A stretch of 42,574 nt of DNA from Sphingomonas sp. (GTDB lineage: Bacteria > Pseudomonadota > Alphaproteobacteria > Sphingomonadales > Sphingomonadaceae): the NCBI GenBank assembly GCA_025980335.1, contig JAICXO010000006.1, forward strand, positions 1 through 42,574. The letters are read 5' to 3'. Position numbers and translations under genes: made by a program. Shown piece after piece: positions 15,831 to 24,283 of the stretch. A model generated the notes under the pieces. That model ran no database searches, had not been told where the DNA came from, and saw only the letters and a program-made list of their open reading frames with translations. How positions within the stretch are numbered: position 1 is the stretch's first letter; the number at the start of each line of letters is the position of its first letter.

Positions 15831-18110
15831 TCAGCGGCGGCGCGACTGGTGGCGGATGTTGGGCGGCCTGCCCCGCCGTCCTGGCGTCCGGACCCGGTCG
15901 CGGCGCTCCGAGGTCGGGCGAGACGATGCCTGTTGGTCCGGCAATTCGAAGCGCAGCGAGCCTGAAACCGGATTCGCCTCCGCAATCCGCAGGCGAAGCT
16001 TCTGGCCCTGGCGGTAGGTCGTCCCGCTGTCCTCGCCGACCAGCTGCTGCGCTTTCTCGTCGTAGCGGAAATATTCGTCGCCGATGGTCGAGACCGGCAC
16101 CAGTCCATCGCCGCCGAACTCGACCACCGTCGCGAAAAAGCCGAACGGCTGGACGCCGGTGATCCGGCACATGACGACCTGCCCCACCTGATCCGCGAGA
16201 TAGGCCGCGACATAGCGGTCGACGGTTTCGCGCTCCGCTTCCATCGCGCGGCGTTCCAGCTTCGAGATCTGCTCGCCGATTTCCTCGAATTTCTCTGCGT
16301 CGGCAGGTGGAAGGGCGCCCTCGCCAAGCTTGTAGGCGCTGACCAGCGCGCGATGCACGAGAAGGTCCGCGTAGCGGCGGATCGGCGAGGTGAAATGCGC
16401 GTAAGTGCCGAGCGCCAGTCCGAAGTGGCCGAGCCGGTCCGGCGCGTAACGCGCCTGCATCTGCGTGCGAAGCAGCTGCTCCATGATCTCGGGCCGGCTG
16501 TCCGCGTCACCCACCCGCTCGAGGATGCCGTTGAAAGTGGCGGGCTTGATCACCTCTCCGAGCGTGAACTGAATCCCGAAAGTCTCGAGATAGTCCTTCA
16601 GCGCCGCGAGCTTCTCGCGGCTCGGCGGCTCGTGCACGCGGTACATCGCCGGCGACTTTTTCGCTTCGAGCGCGCGCGCCGCAGCGACATTCGCTGCGAT
16701 CATGAAGTCCTCGACGAGCCGGTGCGCATCGAGTCGCTCGCGCGGCGCGACCGATTCGATCCGCCCTTTTTCGTCGAGCACCACCTGCCGCTCGGGAAGA
16801 TCGAGCTCGAGCGGCTCGCGGCGATTGCGCGCGGCGAGCAGCGCGCGCCAACAACCCCACAGCGGCATCAGCGCGTCGTCGACCAGCTCCTTCGGCACGG
16901 GACCGTCGAGCTCCGGCATCCAGCAGACCGGCGAGGACACTTCGACGCGTTCCTCTTCCGCGGCATCGATCGCGGCCTGCGCGTCCTCGTAGGCAATGTT
17001 CGCGGCGACGCGGATCTTCGCCCTCGTGAAGCGCCAGCCCTTGAGCGTGCCGTCCGTCGCAATCGTGAGATGGCAGGCGAGCGCGGCACGGTTCTCGCCC
17101 GCCTTTAGCGAGCAGACGTCGGCCGACAGCTCCTCGGGAAGCATCGGCACCACGCGATCGGGGAAATAGACGCTGTTTCCGCGTGCTCTCGCTGCCCTGT
17201 CGAGCTCGGTTCCGGGGCGCACGTAGAAGCTGACGTCGGCGATGGCCACGATCGCCTTCCACCCGCCCTTGTTGTCCTCGTCCTCGTCACGCGCCGCCCA
17301 GATCGCATCGTCGTGATCGCGCGCGTCGGCGGGGTCGATCGCGACGATGGGGAGCTGGGTGAGGTCTTCGCGCTCGCCGAGCGGCTGCTTCGCGACGCGC
17401 TTCGCCTCGTCGACGACAGCGTCGCTGAATTCATGCGGAAGCTCGTACTTGTGGATCGCGATCAGGCTGAAGCTCTTCGGCGCGAACGGGTCGCCGAGCA
17501 CGGCATCGACGCGCGCGGTCACCCGACCGCCGCGGCCTGACACCTCGCACAGCACGAGGTCCCCGGCCTCGCCATCGGCCACGTCGCTGATTGGAAGCTC
17601 GCGCCGCTCCTTCTTCTCGACCGGGGTCAACCAGAAGCGCGTGCCTTCCTGCCGCAGGACGCCGAGCACCAGCTCCTGCTTTTTCGCGAGCTTCTTGAGC
17701 GGATGCGCGACGAACCGGTCGCCGCGCTCCTCGGTGCGGGCGAGCACGCGGTCGCCGATGCCGAGCGCGCCGCGCCGTTCCTTCTCGATGATCCGCAACT
17801 TCGGCGGCGGCGTGTCCGCTTCCCAATGCTCCGGTTGGCCATAAACGTGACCGCTGTCGTCGACTTCGACGATCTTGAGCACCGTGACCCGCGGAACGCC
17901 TCCGACCTGGTTGAACGCCCTCCCGCGCGAGGTCTCGATCAGTCCCTCGTCCGCCATGTCGTTCAAGAGCTTCTTGAGCGTGATCTTGGCGTCGCCACGG
18001 ATGCCAAATGCCTTGGCGATCTCGCGCTTGCCCGCCGGCACGTCCGAACTCGCGACGAAATCGAGGATTTGCTTGCGGGTGGGGAGGTCGGCGGAGCGCT
18101 TGCGGGGCAT
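15831..18110 (-). CDS. rnr: Ribonuclease R
   Basis: RNB-family 3'-5' exoribonuclease of 759 residues that degrades structured RNA and takes part in rRNA and tmRNA quality control. The ATG at 18110 (MPRKRSADLPTRKQILDFV) has a GGGGG ribosome site six bases upstream; an ATG four codons earlier (18122) is possible. Domains in order: N-terminal winged helix (to about 80), cold-shock domains, and the RNB core with AIDPADARDHDDAIWA (residues 257-272; Asp259, Asp265, Asp267 and Asp268 form the metal site). TSPIRRYADLLVHRALV and a C-terminal S1 domain (about 640-725) follow, then a basic tail. It is preceded by repeats at 18126-18252. Confidence 0.96.
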   Translation of the reverse strand: MPRKRSADLPTRKQILDFVASSDVPAGKREIAKAFGIRGDAKITLKKLLNDMADEGLIETSRGRAFNQVGGVPRVTVLKIVEVDDSGHVYGQPEHWEADTPPPKLRIIEKERRGALGIGDRVLARTEERGDRFVAHPLKKLAKKQELVLGVLRQEGTRFWLTPVEKKERRELPISDVADGEAGDLVLCEVSGRGGRVTARVDAVLGDPFAPKSFSLIAIHKYELPHEFSDAVVDEAKRVAKQPLGEREDLTQLPIVAIDPADARDHDDAIWAARDEDEDNKGGWKAIVAIADVSFYVRPGTELDRAARARGNSVYFPDRVVPMLPEELSADVCSLKAGENRAALACHLTIATDGTLKGWRFTRAKIRVAANIAYEDAQAAIDAAEEERVEVSSPVCWMPELDGPVPKELVDDALMPLWGCWRALLAARNRREPLELDLPERQVVLDEKGRIESVAPRERLDAHRLVEDFMIAANVAAARALEAKKSPAMYRVHEPPSREKLAALKDYLETFGIQFTLGEVIKPATFNGILERVGDADSRPEIMEQLLRTQMQARYAPDRLGHFGLALGTYAHFTSPIRRYADLLVHRALVSAYKLGEGALPPADAEKFEEIGEQISKLERRAMEAERETVDRYVAAYLADQVGQVVMCRITGVQPFGFFATVVEFGGDGLVPVSTIGDEYFRYDEKAQQLVGEDSGTTYRQGQKLRLRIAEANPVSGSLRFELPDQQASSRPTSERRDRVRTPGRRGRPPNIRHQSRRR

Positions 18111-18125
18111 CAGAACCCCCATAAC

Positions 18126-18154
18126 GTCATTGCGAGCGAAGCGAAGCAATCCAG
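18126..18154. repeat. Palindromic repeat family B, half copy
   Basis: Only the left half of the family B element is present: GTCATTGCGAG followed by CGAAGCGAAGCAATCCAG. The expected right arm is missing, and a family C element begins 12 bases later. It appears truncated, perhaps by the neighbouring element. Confidence 0.75.
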
Positions 18155-18165
18155 AACGGGATTGG

Positions 18166-18252
18166 TTCACACGAAGGCACGAAGGTCACGAAGAGCACGA
18201 TGAAGATTGCGTCCTCTTGGTGGCCTTCGTGTCCTTCGTGTCTTCGTGTGAA
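18166..18252. repeat. Palindromic repeat family C, copy 2
   Basis: Outer arms TTCACACGAAG and CTTCGTGTGAA are identical to the copy at 13320-13409, with inner CACGAAGG / CCTTCGTG tracts. The centre differs from copy 1. It lies between rnr and the ybiI-like gene, whose stop codon begins at 18259, five bases beyond the repeat. Confidence 0.85.
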
Positions 18253-18256
18253 AACA

Positions 18257-18520
18257 TTACCGCAGCTGGCTATCCTTGCTCCCACGCCGATTGATCGTGG
18301 AATGCACCACCGCCTTGTCGCGCTCCGACTGGCACGCGACACAGGTACGCACCCCCGCAACCGCATCGCGCCGCTTTTTCGGAATGGGCTCTCCGCAATC
18401 GTCGCATTCCTCGGCGCTCTCGCCTTTCGGCGTCAGCGCACGCGCGCGGAGCACCGCGTCTTTCACCGTATCGTCGATCTGGTCCTGAACCGCGCCATCG
18501 CGCGTCCATCCGCCGGCCAT
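18257..18520 (-). CDS. ybiI: DksA/TraR family C4 zinc-finger protein, YbiI-like
   Basis: Protein of 87 residues, essentially the length of E. coli YbiI (88). It begins MAGGWTRDGAVQDQIDDTV, carries a four-cysteine zinc finger (Cys39, Cys42, Cys60, Cys63; CDDCGEPIPKKRR then VRTCVACQ), and ends NRRGSKDSQLR, the characteristic YbiI tail. It lacks the long coiled coil that DksA inserts into the RNA polymerase secondary channel, so DksA-like regulation cannot be assumed. It lies 34 bases downstream of the M28 peptidase on the same strand and may be co-transcribed with it. Confidence 0.9.
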   Translation of the reverse strand: MAGGWTRDGAVQDQIDDTVKDAVLRARALTPKGESAEECDDCGEPIPKKRRDAVAGVRTCVACQSERDKAVVHSTINRRGSKDSQLR

Positions 18521-18554
18521 TTCACTCTCCTTCGCCGCTGAACGCGCGAGCGCG

Positions 18555-19928
18555 TCAGGGCTTCTTGTCAGGAGCAATATAGGGTTTGAACGCGCCGCCC
18601 GGAACCGCCGAGGCGACCGGGCTTTCGAACCCATCCTTACTCACCGACGAGACGCCGAAGATCCAGTCGTCGACCCTGATGTGCGGGAGCACGACCTTGC
18701 ACTCTGCCGCGCAGGCGGCAGGCCCGACCGCGCGGGATTGCTGCCACTGGTTGGCGTCGGTGCGCCGCCAGCGGATCATGTACGAGGAAGCGCCCGTAAC
18801 CGGCGCCCAGGTCAGCGTCGTATCGGTGCTGACCGCGCCCTCGACCTTCGGCGCCGGCGGCGGCGGGGCGCTGGCGATCGCGGCGAGCGCAGCGACGTTC
18901 AGCTTCGTCATTTTCGCGAGGTACGGGAAATCGACGTGGTCGATCGTGTCGCCGTACTTGATCCCGTTCTCAGTCCTCAGGTCCTGGTGCTGCCAATTGT
19001 AATTCTCGATCGCGACGTTGAGCCGCGCGGCCGGATAGCCGAGCTCGAGGAACGGGATGTGGTCGCCGCCGCGGCCGAATCGGTCGGTGCGCCAGATCTG
19101 CCGCAGGTCGAGACCGATATTCAGCCGGTCGGCGAGGCTGTCGAGGAAGCGCGAGATGTTGCGGGACGGAGCGTCGTTTTCGCCGCCGAGCGCATGGGTC
19201 GCGGCCATCAGTTGGACCTGCCCCTGCGAGCGCGGGCCTTCGGAGAGCACGCGCGCATGCGTCGAATCGCACACGCCGTCCGAGCCGCAAGTGCCGCCGA
19301 TGATATCGTTGTTGATGTCGGTGACGACGTTCCAGCCGTGCTCCTTGGCATAGTCGGCGAGCACCTTCGCGCCGTAGAGCCCCTGCTCTTCCCCCGAGAC
19401 CGCCGCATAGACGATGGTTCCCGGAAACTTGTGCTTCGACAGGACACGCGCCGATTCCATCACCGCCGCGACGCCGGAGCCATCGTCGTTCGCCCCGGGG
19501 GCATCCGACGTAAAGTTCAGGATATCGCTGACTCGGCTGTCGATGTGCCCGGTGATGATGACGACGTCGTTGGGACGCCCGGTGCCGCGCTGGATCGCGA
19601 CCATGTCATAGACCCAGGTCGGCTTGGGGATTCGCGAACCCGTGAAGACCTGCCCCGGCTTGATGATCTCGAGGCAGCCGCCGCATTGCGCCGAATCGCG
19701 CGCGAACTCGTCGTGCACCCAGTTCAGCGCCGCGCCGATCCCGCGGTGGGGGTCGGTCTGCGATGACAGCGTGTGCCGGGTGCCGAAGCTCACCAGAGTC
19801 GCGATCGTGTGATGCAGCTGCGCCTGACTGACGGGCGCGACGATCGCGCGGAGCTTCGCATCGGTCCTCGACGGCGGCGGCGCCGCACCGAGCAGGCTGA
19901 CGCACATCAAGATCGCGATCTTACGCAT
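18555..19928 (-). CDS. Secreted M28 family metallopeptidase with C-terminal fibronectin-like domain
   Basis: Zinc aminopeptidase-type protein of 457 residues. A signal peptide (MRKIAILMCVSLLGAAPPP) points to export. The M28 two-zinc site is visible: His128 and Asp130 in TGHIDSR, Asp148/Asp149 in GANDDGSG, Glu180/Glu181 in SGEEQGLYG, an Asp in DINNDIIGG, and His in GGDHIPFLELG. After about residue 350, VEGAVSTDTTLTWAPVTGAS resembles a fibronectin type III module, common in secreted M28 enzymes. Substrate specificity is unknown. It is divergent from mmsA across a 94-base gap and stands first in a leftward pair with the ybiI-like gene. Confidence 0.9.
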   Translation of the reverse strand: MRKIAILMCVSLLGAAPPPSRTDAKLRAIVAPVSQAQLHHTIATLVSFGTRHTLSSQTDPHRGIGAALNWVHDEFARDSAQCGGCLEIIKPGQVFTGSRIPKPTWVYDMVAIQRGTGRPNDVVIITGHIDSRVSDILNFTSDAPGANDDGSGVAAVMESARVLSKHKFPGTIVYAAVSGEEQGLYGAKVLADYAKEHGWNVVTDINNDIIGGTCGSDGVCDSTHARVLSEGPRSQGQVQLMAATHALGGENDAPSRNISRFLDSLADRLNIGLDLRQIWRTDRFGRGGDHIPFLELGYPAARLNVAIENYNWQHQDLRTENGIKYGDTIDHVDFPYLAKMTKLNVAALAAIASAPPPPAPKVEGAVSTDTTLTWAPVTGASSYMIRWRRTDANQWQQSRAVGPAACAAECKVVLPHIRVDDWIFGVSSVSKDGFESPVASAVPGGAFKPYIAPDKKP

Positions 19929-20022
19929 TCGACTCTCCCTCTCGCCCGGTCCGCAACTGGCATTTGCAAGGGCGCGGGTCTAGGGGAGCGCCAACCCCAA
20001 ACCAGCAAACCGAGGCGTCTCC

Positions 20023-21528
20023 ATGTTGCGCACTATTGACCATTTCATCGGCGGTTCCACCTTCGCTTCCGGCGAGCGGCAAGGCGACGTGTTCGACCCG
20101 AACCAGGGTCAGGTGCAGGCGAACGTCGGCTTCGGAACCCCCGCGGACCTGCAGAAGGCGGTCGACTCCGCGAAGGCCGCGCAGCCGGCGTGGGCCGCGA
20201 CCAACCCGCAGCGCCGCGCACGCGTAATGTTCAAGTTCCGCGACCTGGTCGAGCAGAACATGGACGACCTCGCGAAACTGCTGAGCTCCGAACACGGCAA
20301 GGTGCTCGCCGACGCGCGCGGCGACGTTCAGCGCGGTCTCGAGGTAATCGAATATGCGTGCGGCATCCCGCAGGCGCTGAAGGGCGAGTACACGCAGGGC
20401 GCGGGCACCGGAATCGACGTCTATTCGATGCACCAGCCGATCGGAATCGGCGCCGGAATCACGCCGTTCAACTTCCCGGCCATGATCCCGATGTGGATGT
20501 TCGGAATGGCGATCGCCTGCGGGAACGCGTTCATCCTCAAGCCGTCGGAGCGCGACCCCAGCGTTCCCGTGCGGCTTGCCGAGCTGATGAGCCAGGCGGG
20601 CCTGCCCGACGGCATCCTCAACGTCGTCCATGGGGACAAGGAAATGGTCGACGCGATCCTCGACCATCCCGACATCGCCGGCGTGAGCTTCGTCGGCTCA
20701 TCCGACATTGCCCAGTACATCTATGCCCGCGGCACCGCGAACGGAAAGCGTGTCCAGGCGATGGGCGGCGCGAAGAACCACGGCGTCGTGATGCCCGACG
20801 CCGACCTCGACCAGGTCGTCAACGACCTTGCCGGGGCTGCATTCGGCTCCGCGGGCGAGCGCTGCATGGCGCTTCCCGTCGTGGTCCCGGTCGGCCAGGA
20901 AACCGCCGACAAGCTGCGGGCCAAGCTGATTCCCGCGATCGAGTCGCTGCGCGTCGGCGTCTCCACGGATCCCGAAGCCCATTACGGACCGGTGGTCAGC
21001 AGGGCGCATCGCGAGCGGATCGAGCATTACATCCAGATGTGCATCGACGAGGGCGCGGAGATGGTCGTCGACGGCCGCAACTTCACCCTCCAGGGCCACG
21101 AGCAGGGCTTTTTCATCGGGCCGACCTTCTTCGACCACGTCACGCCCGACATGGAGAGCTACAAGGACGAGATTTTCGGCCCCGTCCTGCAGATGGTCCG
21201 GGTCAACGATTTCGAGGAAGCGGTTCGGCTTCCGAGCCAGCACCAGTACGGCAACGGAGTCGCGATCTTCACCCGCAACGGCCACGCGGCGCGCGAGTTC
21301 ACGCATCGCGTCAACGTCGGCATGGTCGGAGTCAACGTGCCGATTCCGGTGCCGGTCTCCTACCACAGCTTCGGCGGGTGGAAGCGTTCGGGTTTCGGCG
21401 ACATCGGCCAGTACGGCCAGGAGGGACTGCGCTTCTGGACCAAGACCAAGGTCGTGACCCAGCGCTGGCCCGACGGCTTCGTCGACGCCGACGACAAGCA
21501 GGCGTTCATGATCCCGACCATGGGGTAG
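20023..21528 (+). CDS. mmsA: CoA-acylating methylmalonate-semialdehyde dehydrogenase
   Basis: Aldehyde dehydrogenase superfamily enzyme of 501 residues converting (methyl)malonate semialdehyde plus CoA and NAD to propionyl-CoA or acetyl-CoA with loss of CO2, the final step of valine degradation. It begins MLRTIDHFIGGSTF and shows MmsA-specific PIGIGAGITPFNFPAMIPMW and GSAGERCMALPV with catalytic Cys281. GGAKNHGVVMPDADLDQV carries the Asn that replaces the usual general-base Glu. PVPVSYHSFGGWKRSGFGD near the end is also typical. It heads the rightward valine cluster that ends with mmsB at 27271. Its promoter should lie in the 94-base divergent gap, but I see no convincing boxes. Confidence 0.95.
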   Translation: MLRTIDHFIGGSTFASGERQGDVFDPNQGQVQANVGFGTPADLQKAVDSAKAAQPAWAATNPQRRARVMFKFRDLVEQNMDDLAKLLSSEHGKVLADARGDVQRGLEVIEYACGIPQALKGEYTQGAGTGIDVYSMHQPIGIGAGITPFNFPAMIPMWMFGMAIACGNAFILKPSERDPSVPVRLAELMSQAGLPDGILNVVHGDKEMVDAILDHPDIAGVSFVGSSDIAQYIYARGTANGKRVQAMGGAKNHGVVMPDADLDQVVNDLAGAAFGSAGERCMALPVVVPVGQETADKLRAKLIPAIESLRVGVSTDPEAHYGPVVSRAHRERIEHYIQMCIDEGAEMVVDGRNFTLQGHEQGFFIGPTFFDHVTPDMESYKDEIFGPVLQMVRVNDFEEAVRLPSQHQYGNGVAIFTRNGHAAREFTHRVNVGMVGVNVPIPVPVSYHSFGGWKRSGFGDIGQYGQEGLRFWTKTKVVTQRWPDGFVDADDKQAFMIPTMG

Positions 21529-21563
21529 GGGATACCGGCAGGGCACCTCGGCGTTAGTGGGGC

Positions 21564-22073
21564 ATGCGTGTCCGCTTGCCGATCATCACCTGCAGCCTGA
21601 TCCTCATTGTCGCCTCGTGCGGCAGGCCGGACCCTGTCGCGAATGGCGCCAATGCAGTGACGGGCCTTCCGGCTGCGGCGAACCAGCCCGCGCCGAACCC
21701 CGCGCCGACCCCGGAAGGTGCGCCGCCGACAAACCGGACCGCAGCGCCTCCATCCACCGCTGCGGCGGGTCCGGCGCCGCTCATTCCGGAGTCGCTCCAG
21801 GGGCGCTGGGGACTGACTCCGGCCGACTGCACCTCGGCGCTCGGAGATGCCAAAGGCCTGCTGGTGATCAACGGACGCGAGGCTCGCTTCTACGAATCGC
21901 GCGCAGTGCCGTCGCCCGCCGCTCAGACGAGCAGCAATTCGATCGGCGGCGACTTCCATTTCACCGGCGAAGGCCAGTCGTGGACTCGTTACGAGGCATT
22001 GAAACGGAGCGGCGATCGGCTGACACGTACGGAGACCAACCCAGCAGCGAGCTACACCTATGCGAAATGCTAG
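21564..22073 (+). CDS. Hypothetical lipoprotein
   Basis: Protein of 169 residues with a lipoprotein signal (MRVRLPIITCSLILIVASCG, lipobox VASC, Cys19). A long Pro/Ala/Asn-rich linker (about residues 23-75) is followed by a small globular domain starting LIPESLQGRWGLTPADC and ending NPAASYTYAKC. The two cysteines in the domain could form a disulphide. No known function is recognised; the C-terminal part resembles small secreted domains common in sphingomonads. It follows mmsA by 35 bases, and its 3' end overlaps the next lipoprotein gene by 14 bases, so the two are likely co-translated. Confidence 0.75.
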   Translation: MRVRLPIITCSLILIVASCGRPDPVANGANAVTGLPAAANQPAPNPAPTPEGAPPTNRTAAPPSTAAAGPAPLIPESLQGRWGLTPADCTSALGDAKGLLVINGREARFYESRAVPSPAAQTSSNSIGGDFHFTGEGQSWTRYEALKRSGDRLTRTETNPAASYTYAKC

Positions 22074-22317
22074 ATTCATCGTCGCGGTCGGAATTGCCGC
22101 TTTGGCGCTCGGCGCATGCCACAAGCAGCAGCAACAGGCGCAGGATCAGAACATCTCGATCGACGAGGGCGTGCCCGACAACCAGATGGCGGTCGGCAAT
22201 GCGGACATCGAGACGCTTCCGCCCGACGAAAGCAGCACGACGCCGTCGAACCAGCTGCAGAACGGATTCGACAATCCCGACGTCAATGACGTCGGACCTT
22301 CCGGCAACTCCGATTGA
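22060..22317 (+). CDS. Small hypothetical lipoprotein
   Basis: Protein of 85 residues with signal MRNARFIVAVGIAALALGAC (lipobox LGAC, Cys20). The rest is polar and low complexity: KQQQQAQ, then an acidic Asp/Glu/Asn/Pro-rich stretch to the end (GPSGNSD). There is no recognisable domain, and it is probably disordered. The ATG at 22060 lies inside the end of the preceding lipoprotein gene (14-base overlap), and the GST gene follows by 12 bases, so it seems part of the same transcript. Confidence 0.65.
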   Translation: MRNARFIVAVGIAALALGACHKQQQQAQDQNISIDEGVPDNQMAVGNADIETLPPDESSTTPSNQLQNGFDNPDVNDVGPSGNSD

Positions 22318-22329
22318 GGCGAAGCGACC

Positions 22330-22959
22330 ATGAAGTTGATCCTCTATTATTCGCCGGGCGCATGCAGTCAGGCGCCCCACATCATTCTCCACGAGGTCGG
22401 GTTCGAGCACGAAGCCAGGCGCGTCGACCTCAAGACCAAGACGCTCGAGGACGGAAGCGACTACCTCAAGATCAACCAGAAGGGCGCGGTTCCGGCGCTC
22501 CAGCTCGAAAGCGGCGAGGTGCTGACCGAGAATGCCGTAATCCTGCAATTTCTCGGCGATCGCGCGACCTGGCCACAAGTGCTTCCGCCGATGGGCGAGT
22601 TCAGCCGCTATCGTGTTCTCGAAGTCCTGAATTTCATCACCACCGAGCTGCACAAGCCCTTCGGTTTCCTGTTCAGCAGTGAGGCGACCGACGCATTCAA
22701 GCAATTCGTAGTCGACGGGCTGCGCAAGAAGCTCGATTATATCGACCGGAAGCTCGGGGCAGGTCCGTTCCTGATGGGTGAAGAGCTGACCCTGCCCGAC
22801 GCCTATCTATTCGTGATCACCGGCTGGACCGAGAAGATGCTCGGGCTCGGCGATTGGCCGAACCTCGCCGCCTTCCGCGAGCGGATGCTGCAGCGCCCGG
22901 CGGTGCGCCAGGTCCTCAGGTTCGAGGGGTTGCTAAAGGAAGAGCCGGCGACTGCCTGA
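22330..22959 (+). CDS. gst: Beta-class glutathione S-transferase
   Basis: Bacterial beta-class GST of 209 residues. The thioredoxin-like domain begins MKLILYYSPGACSQAPHIIL, where Cys12 corresponds to the glutathione-bonding cysteine of E. coli GST (PGACS motif). KGAVPALQLESGEVLTENAV supplies the cis-Pro and the Glu-Asn glutathione contacts. The all-helical C-terminal domain includes FLMGEELTLPDAYLFVITGW. By family it conjugates or reduces electrophiles with glutathione. Its place inside the valine cluster may reflect protection from reactive methacrylyl-CoA, but that is inference. Confidence 0.9.
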   Translation: MKLILYYSPGACSQAPHIILHEVGFEHEARRVDLKTKTLEDGSDYLKINQKGAVPALQLESGEVLTENAVILQFLGDRATWPQVLPPMGEFSRYRVLEVLNFITTELHKPFGFLFSSEATDAFKQFVVDGLRKKLDYIDRKLGAGPFLMGEELTLPDAYLFVITGWTEKMLGLGDWPNLAAFRERMLQRPAVRQVLRFEGLLKEEPATA

Positions 22960-23005
22960 GCACGCACTTGCTGACGATAGGGCCGCGCCCTAGAGCCGCC
23001 GCGCG

Positions 23006-24148
23006 ATGACCCAGTTCGACCTGACCGACGACCAGCTCCAGATCCAGGAGATGGCGCGCAAGTTCACCGCCGACGCGATCACGCCGTTCGCGGCCGAATG
23101 GGACGAGAAGCACATCTTCCCCCGCGATACGATCCGCGAGGCTGCCGAGCTCGGTTTCGGGTCGATCTACGTATCCGAAGAAAGCGGCGGCATCGGGCTC
23201 GGCCGGCTCGACGCCGCGCTGATTTTCGAAGCCATGGCCTATGGCTGCCCCTCGACCAGCGCCTTCATCTCGATCCACAACATGGCGAGCTGGATGATCG
23301 ACCGGTTCGGCTCGGCCGCGGTCAAAGAGAAATATTTGCCCTCGATGATCCCGATGCAGCGCATGGGCAGCTACTGCCTGACCGAGCCTTCGTCCGGCTC
23401 CGACGCGGCGGCGCTCAAGACCAAGGCGGTGCTGGACGGCAATCATTATATCGTCTCCGGATCGAAGGCGTTCATCTCGGGCGGCGGCGAGAACGAAATT
23501 TATGTGACCATGGTCCGCACCGGCGAGGAGGGGCCGAAGGGCATTTCCTGCCTGGTCATCGAAAAGGACATGCCAGGCGTCAGCTTCGGCGCGCAGGAGA
23601 AGAAGCTTGGCTGGCATTCGCAGCCCACCGCCCAGGTCAATTTCGACGAGGTCCGGGTGCCGGTCGAGAACCGCGTCGGCGCCGAAGGCGAGGGTTTCCG
23701 GATCGCAATGATGGGCCTCGACGGGGGCCGGCTGAACATCGGCGCCTGCTCGTTGGGCGGTGCGCAGCGCTGCCTCGACGAGGCGGTCCGCTACACCAAG
23801 GAGCGCAAGCAATTCGGCCAGCCGATCGCCGATTTCCAGGCGATCCAGTTCATGCTCGCGGATATGGAGACCGAGCTCGAGGCGGCCCGTTACCTGCTCT
23901 ACGTCGCGGCGGCCAAGGTGACGGCAAACGCGCCCGACAAGACCAGGTTCGCGGCGATGGCGAAGCGGCTCGCGACCGACACCGGCTCTTCCGTCGTCGA
24001 CCGTGCGCTGCAGCTCCACGGCGGCTACGGCTATTTGATGGACTATCCGGTCGAGCGCTTCTGGCGCGACCTTCGCGTCCATTCGATCCTCGAGGGCACC
24101 AACCAGATCATGCGCGTGATCGTCAGCCGCGATTTGCTCCGGCAGTGA
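23006..24148 (+). CDS. Isobutyryl-CoA dehydrogenase-type acyl-CoA dehydrogenase
   Basis: FAD-dependent acyl-CoA dehydrogenase of 380 residues. Given its neighbours, it most likely oxidises isobutyryl-CoA to methacrylyl-CoA in valine catabolism. Family motifs: GSIYVSEESGGIGLGRLDA, YCLTEPSSGSDAAALKT, SKAFISGGGENEIY, ERKQFGQPIADFQAIQF and LHGGYGYLMDYPVERFWRD. The catalytic base is Glu363 in LEGTNQIMR near the C-terminus, the ACAD8/short-chain position. The clade cannot be fixed without alignment; 2-methylbutyryl-CoA is another possible substrate. A family A repeat starts six bases after the stop codon and separates it from the next gene. Confidence 0.9.
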   Translation: MTQFDLTDDQLQIQEMARKFTADAITPFAAEWDEKHIFPRDTIREAAELGFGSIYVSEESGGIGLGRLDAALIFEAMAYGCPSTSAFISIHNMASWMIDRFGSAAVKEKYLPSMIPMQRMGSYCLTEPSSGSDAAALKTKAVLDGNHYIVSGSKAFISGGGENEIYVTMVRTGEEGPKGISCLVIEKDMPGVSFGAQEKKLGWHSQPTAQVNFDEVRVPVENRVGAEGEGFRIAMMGLDGGRLNIGACSLGGAQRCLDEAVRYTKERKQFGQPIADFQAIQFMLADMETELEAARYLLYVAAAKVTANAPDKTRFAAMAKRLATDTGSSVVDRALQLHGGYGYLMDYPVERFWRDLRVHSILEGTNQIMRVIVSRDLLRQ

Positions 24149-24153
24149 TGCTC

Positions 24154-24273
24154 GTCCTTCGATACGCCATTTCGACCGGCTCAATGGCTACTCAGGATGA
24201 GCGGCTTGTGGGCGCGCCTTCCCCGCTCATCCTGAGTAGGGGCTGAGCTTGCCGAAGACCCGTATCGAAGGAC
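24154..24273. repeat. Palindromic repeat family A, copy 2 (permuted arm order)
   Basis: Made of the same two half-units as the copy at 501-620 but in swapped order. The outer arms are GTCCTTCGATACG (24154-24166) and CGTATCGAAGGAC (24261-24273). The inner arms are CTACTCAGGATGAGCG (24188-24203) and CGCTCATCCTGAGTAG (24224-24239). It sits inside the valine operon between the acyl-CoA dehydrogenase and the hydrolase, starting six bases after the former's stop codon. Confidence 0.85.
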
Positions 24274-24283
24274 CGGCGGCCGC

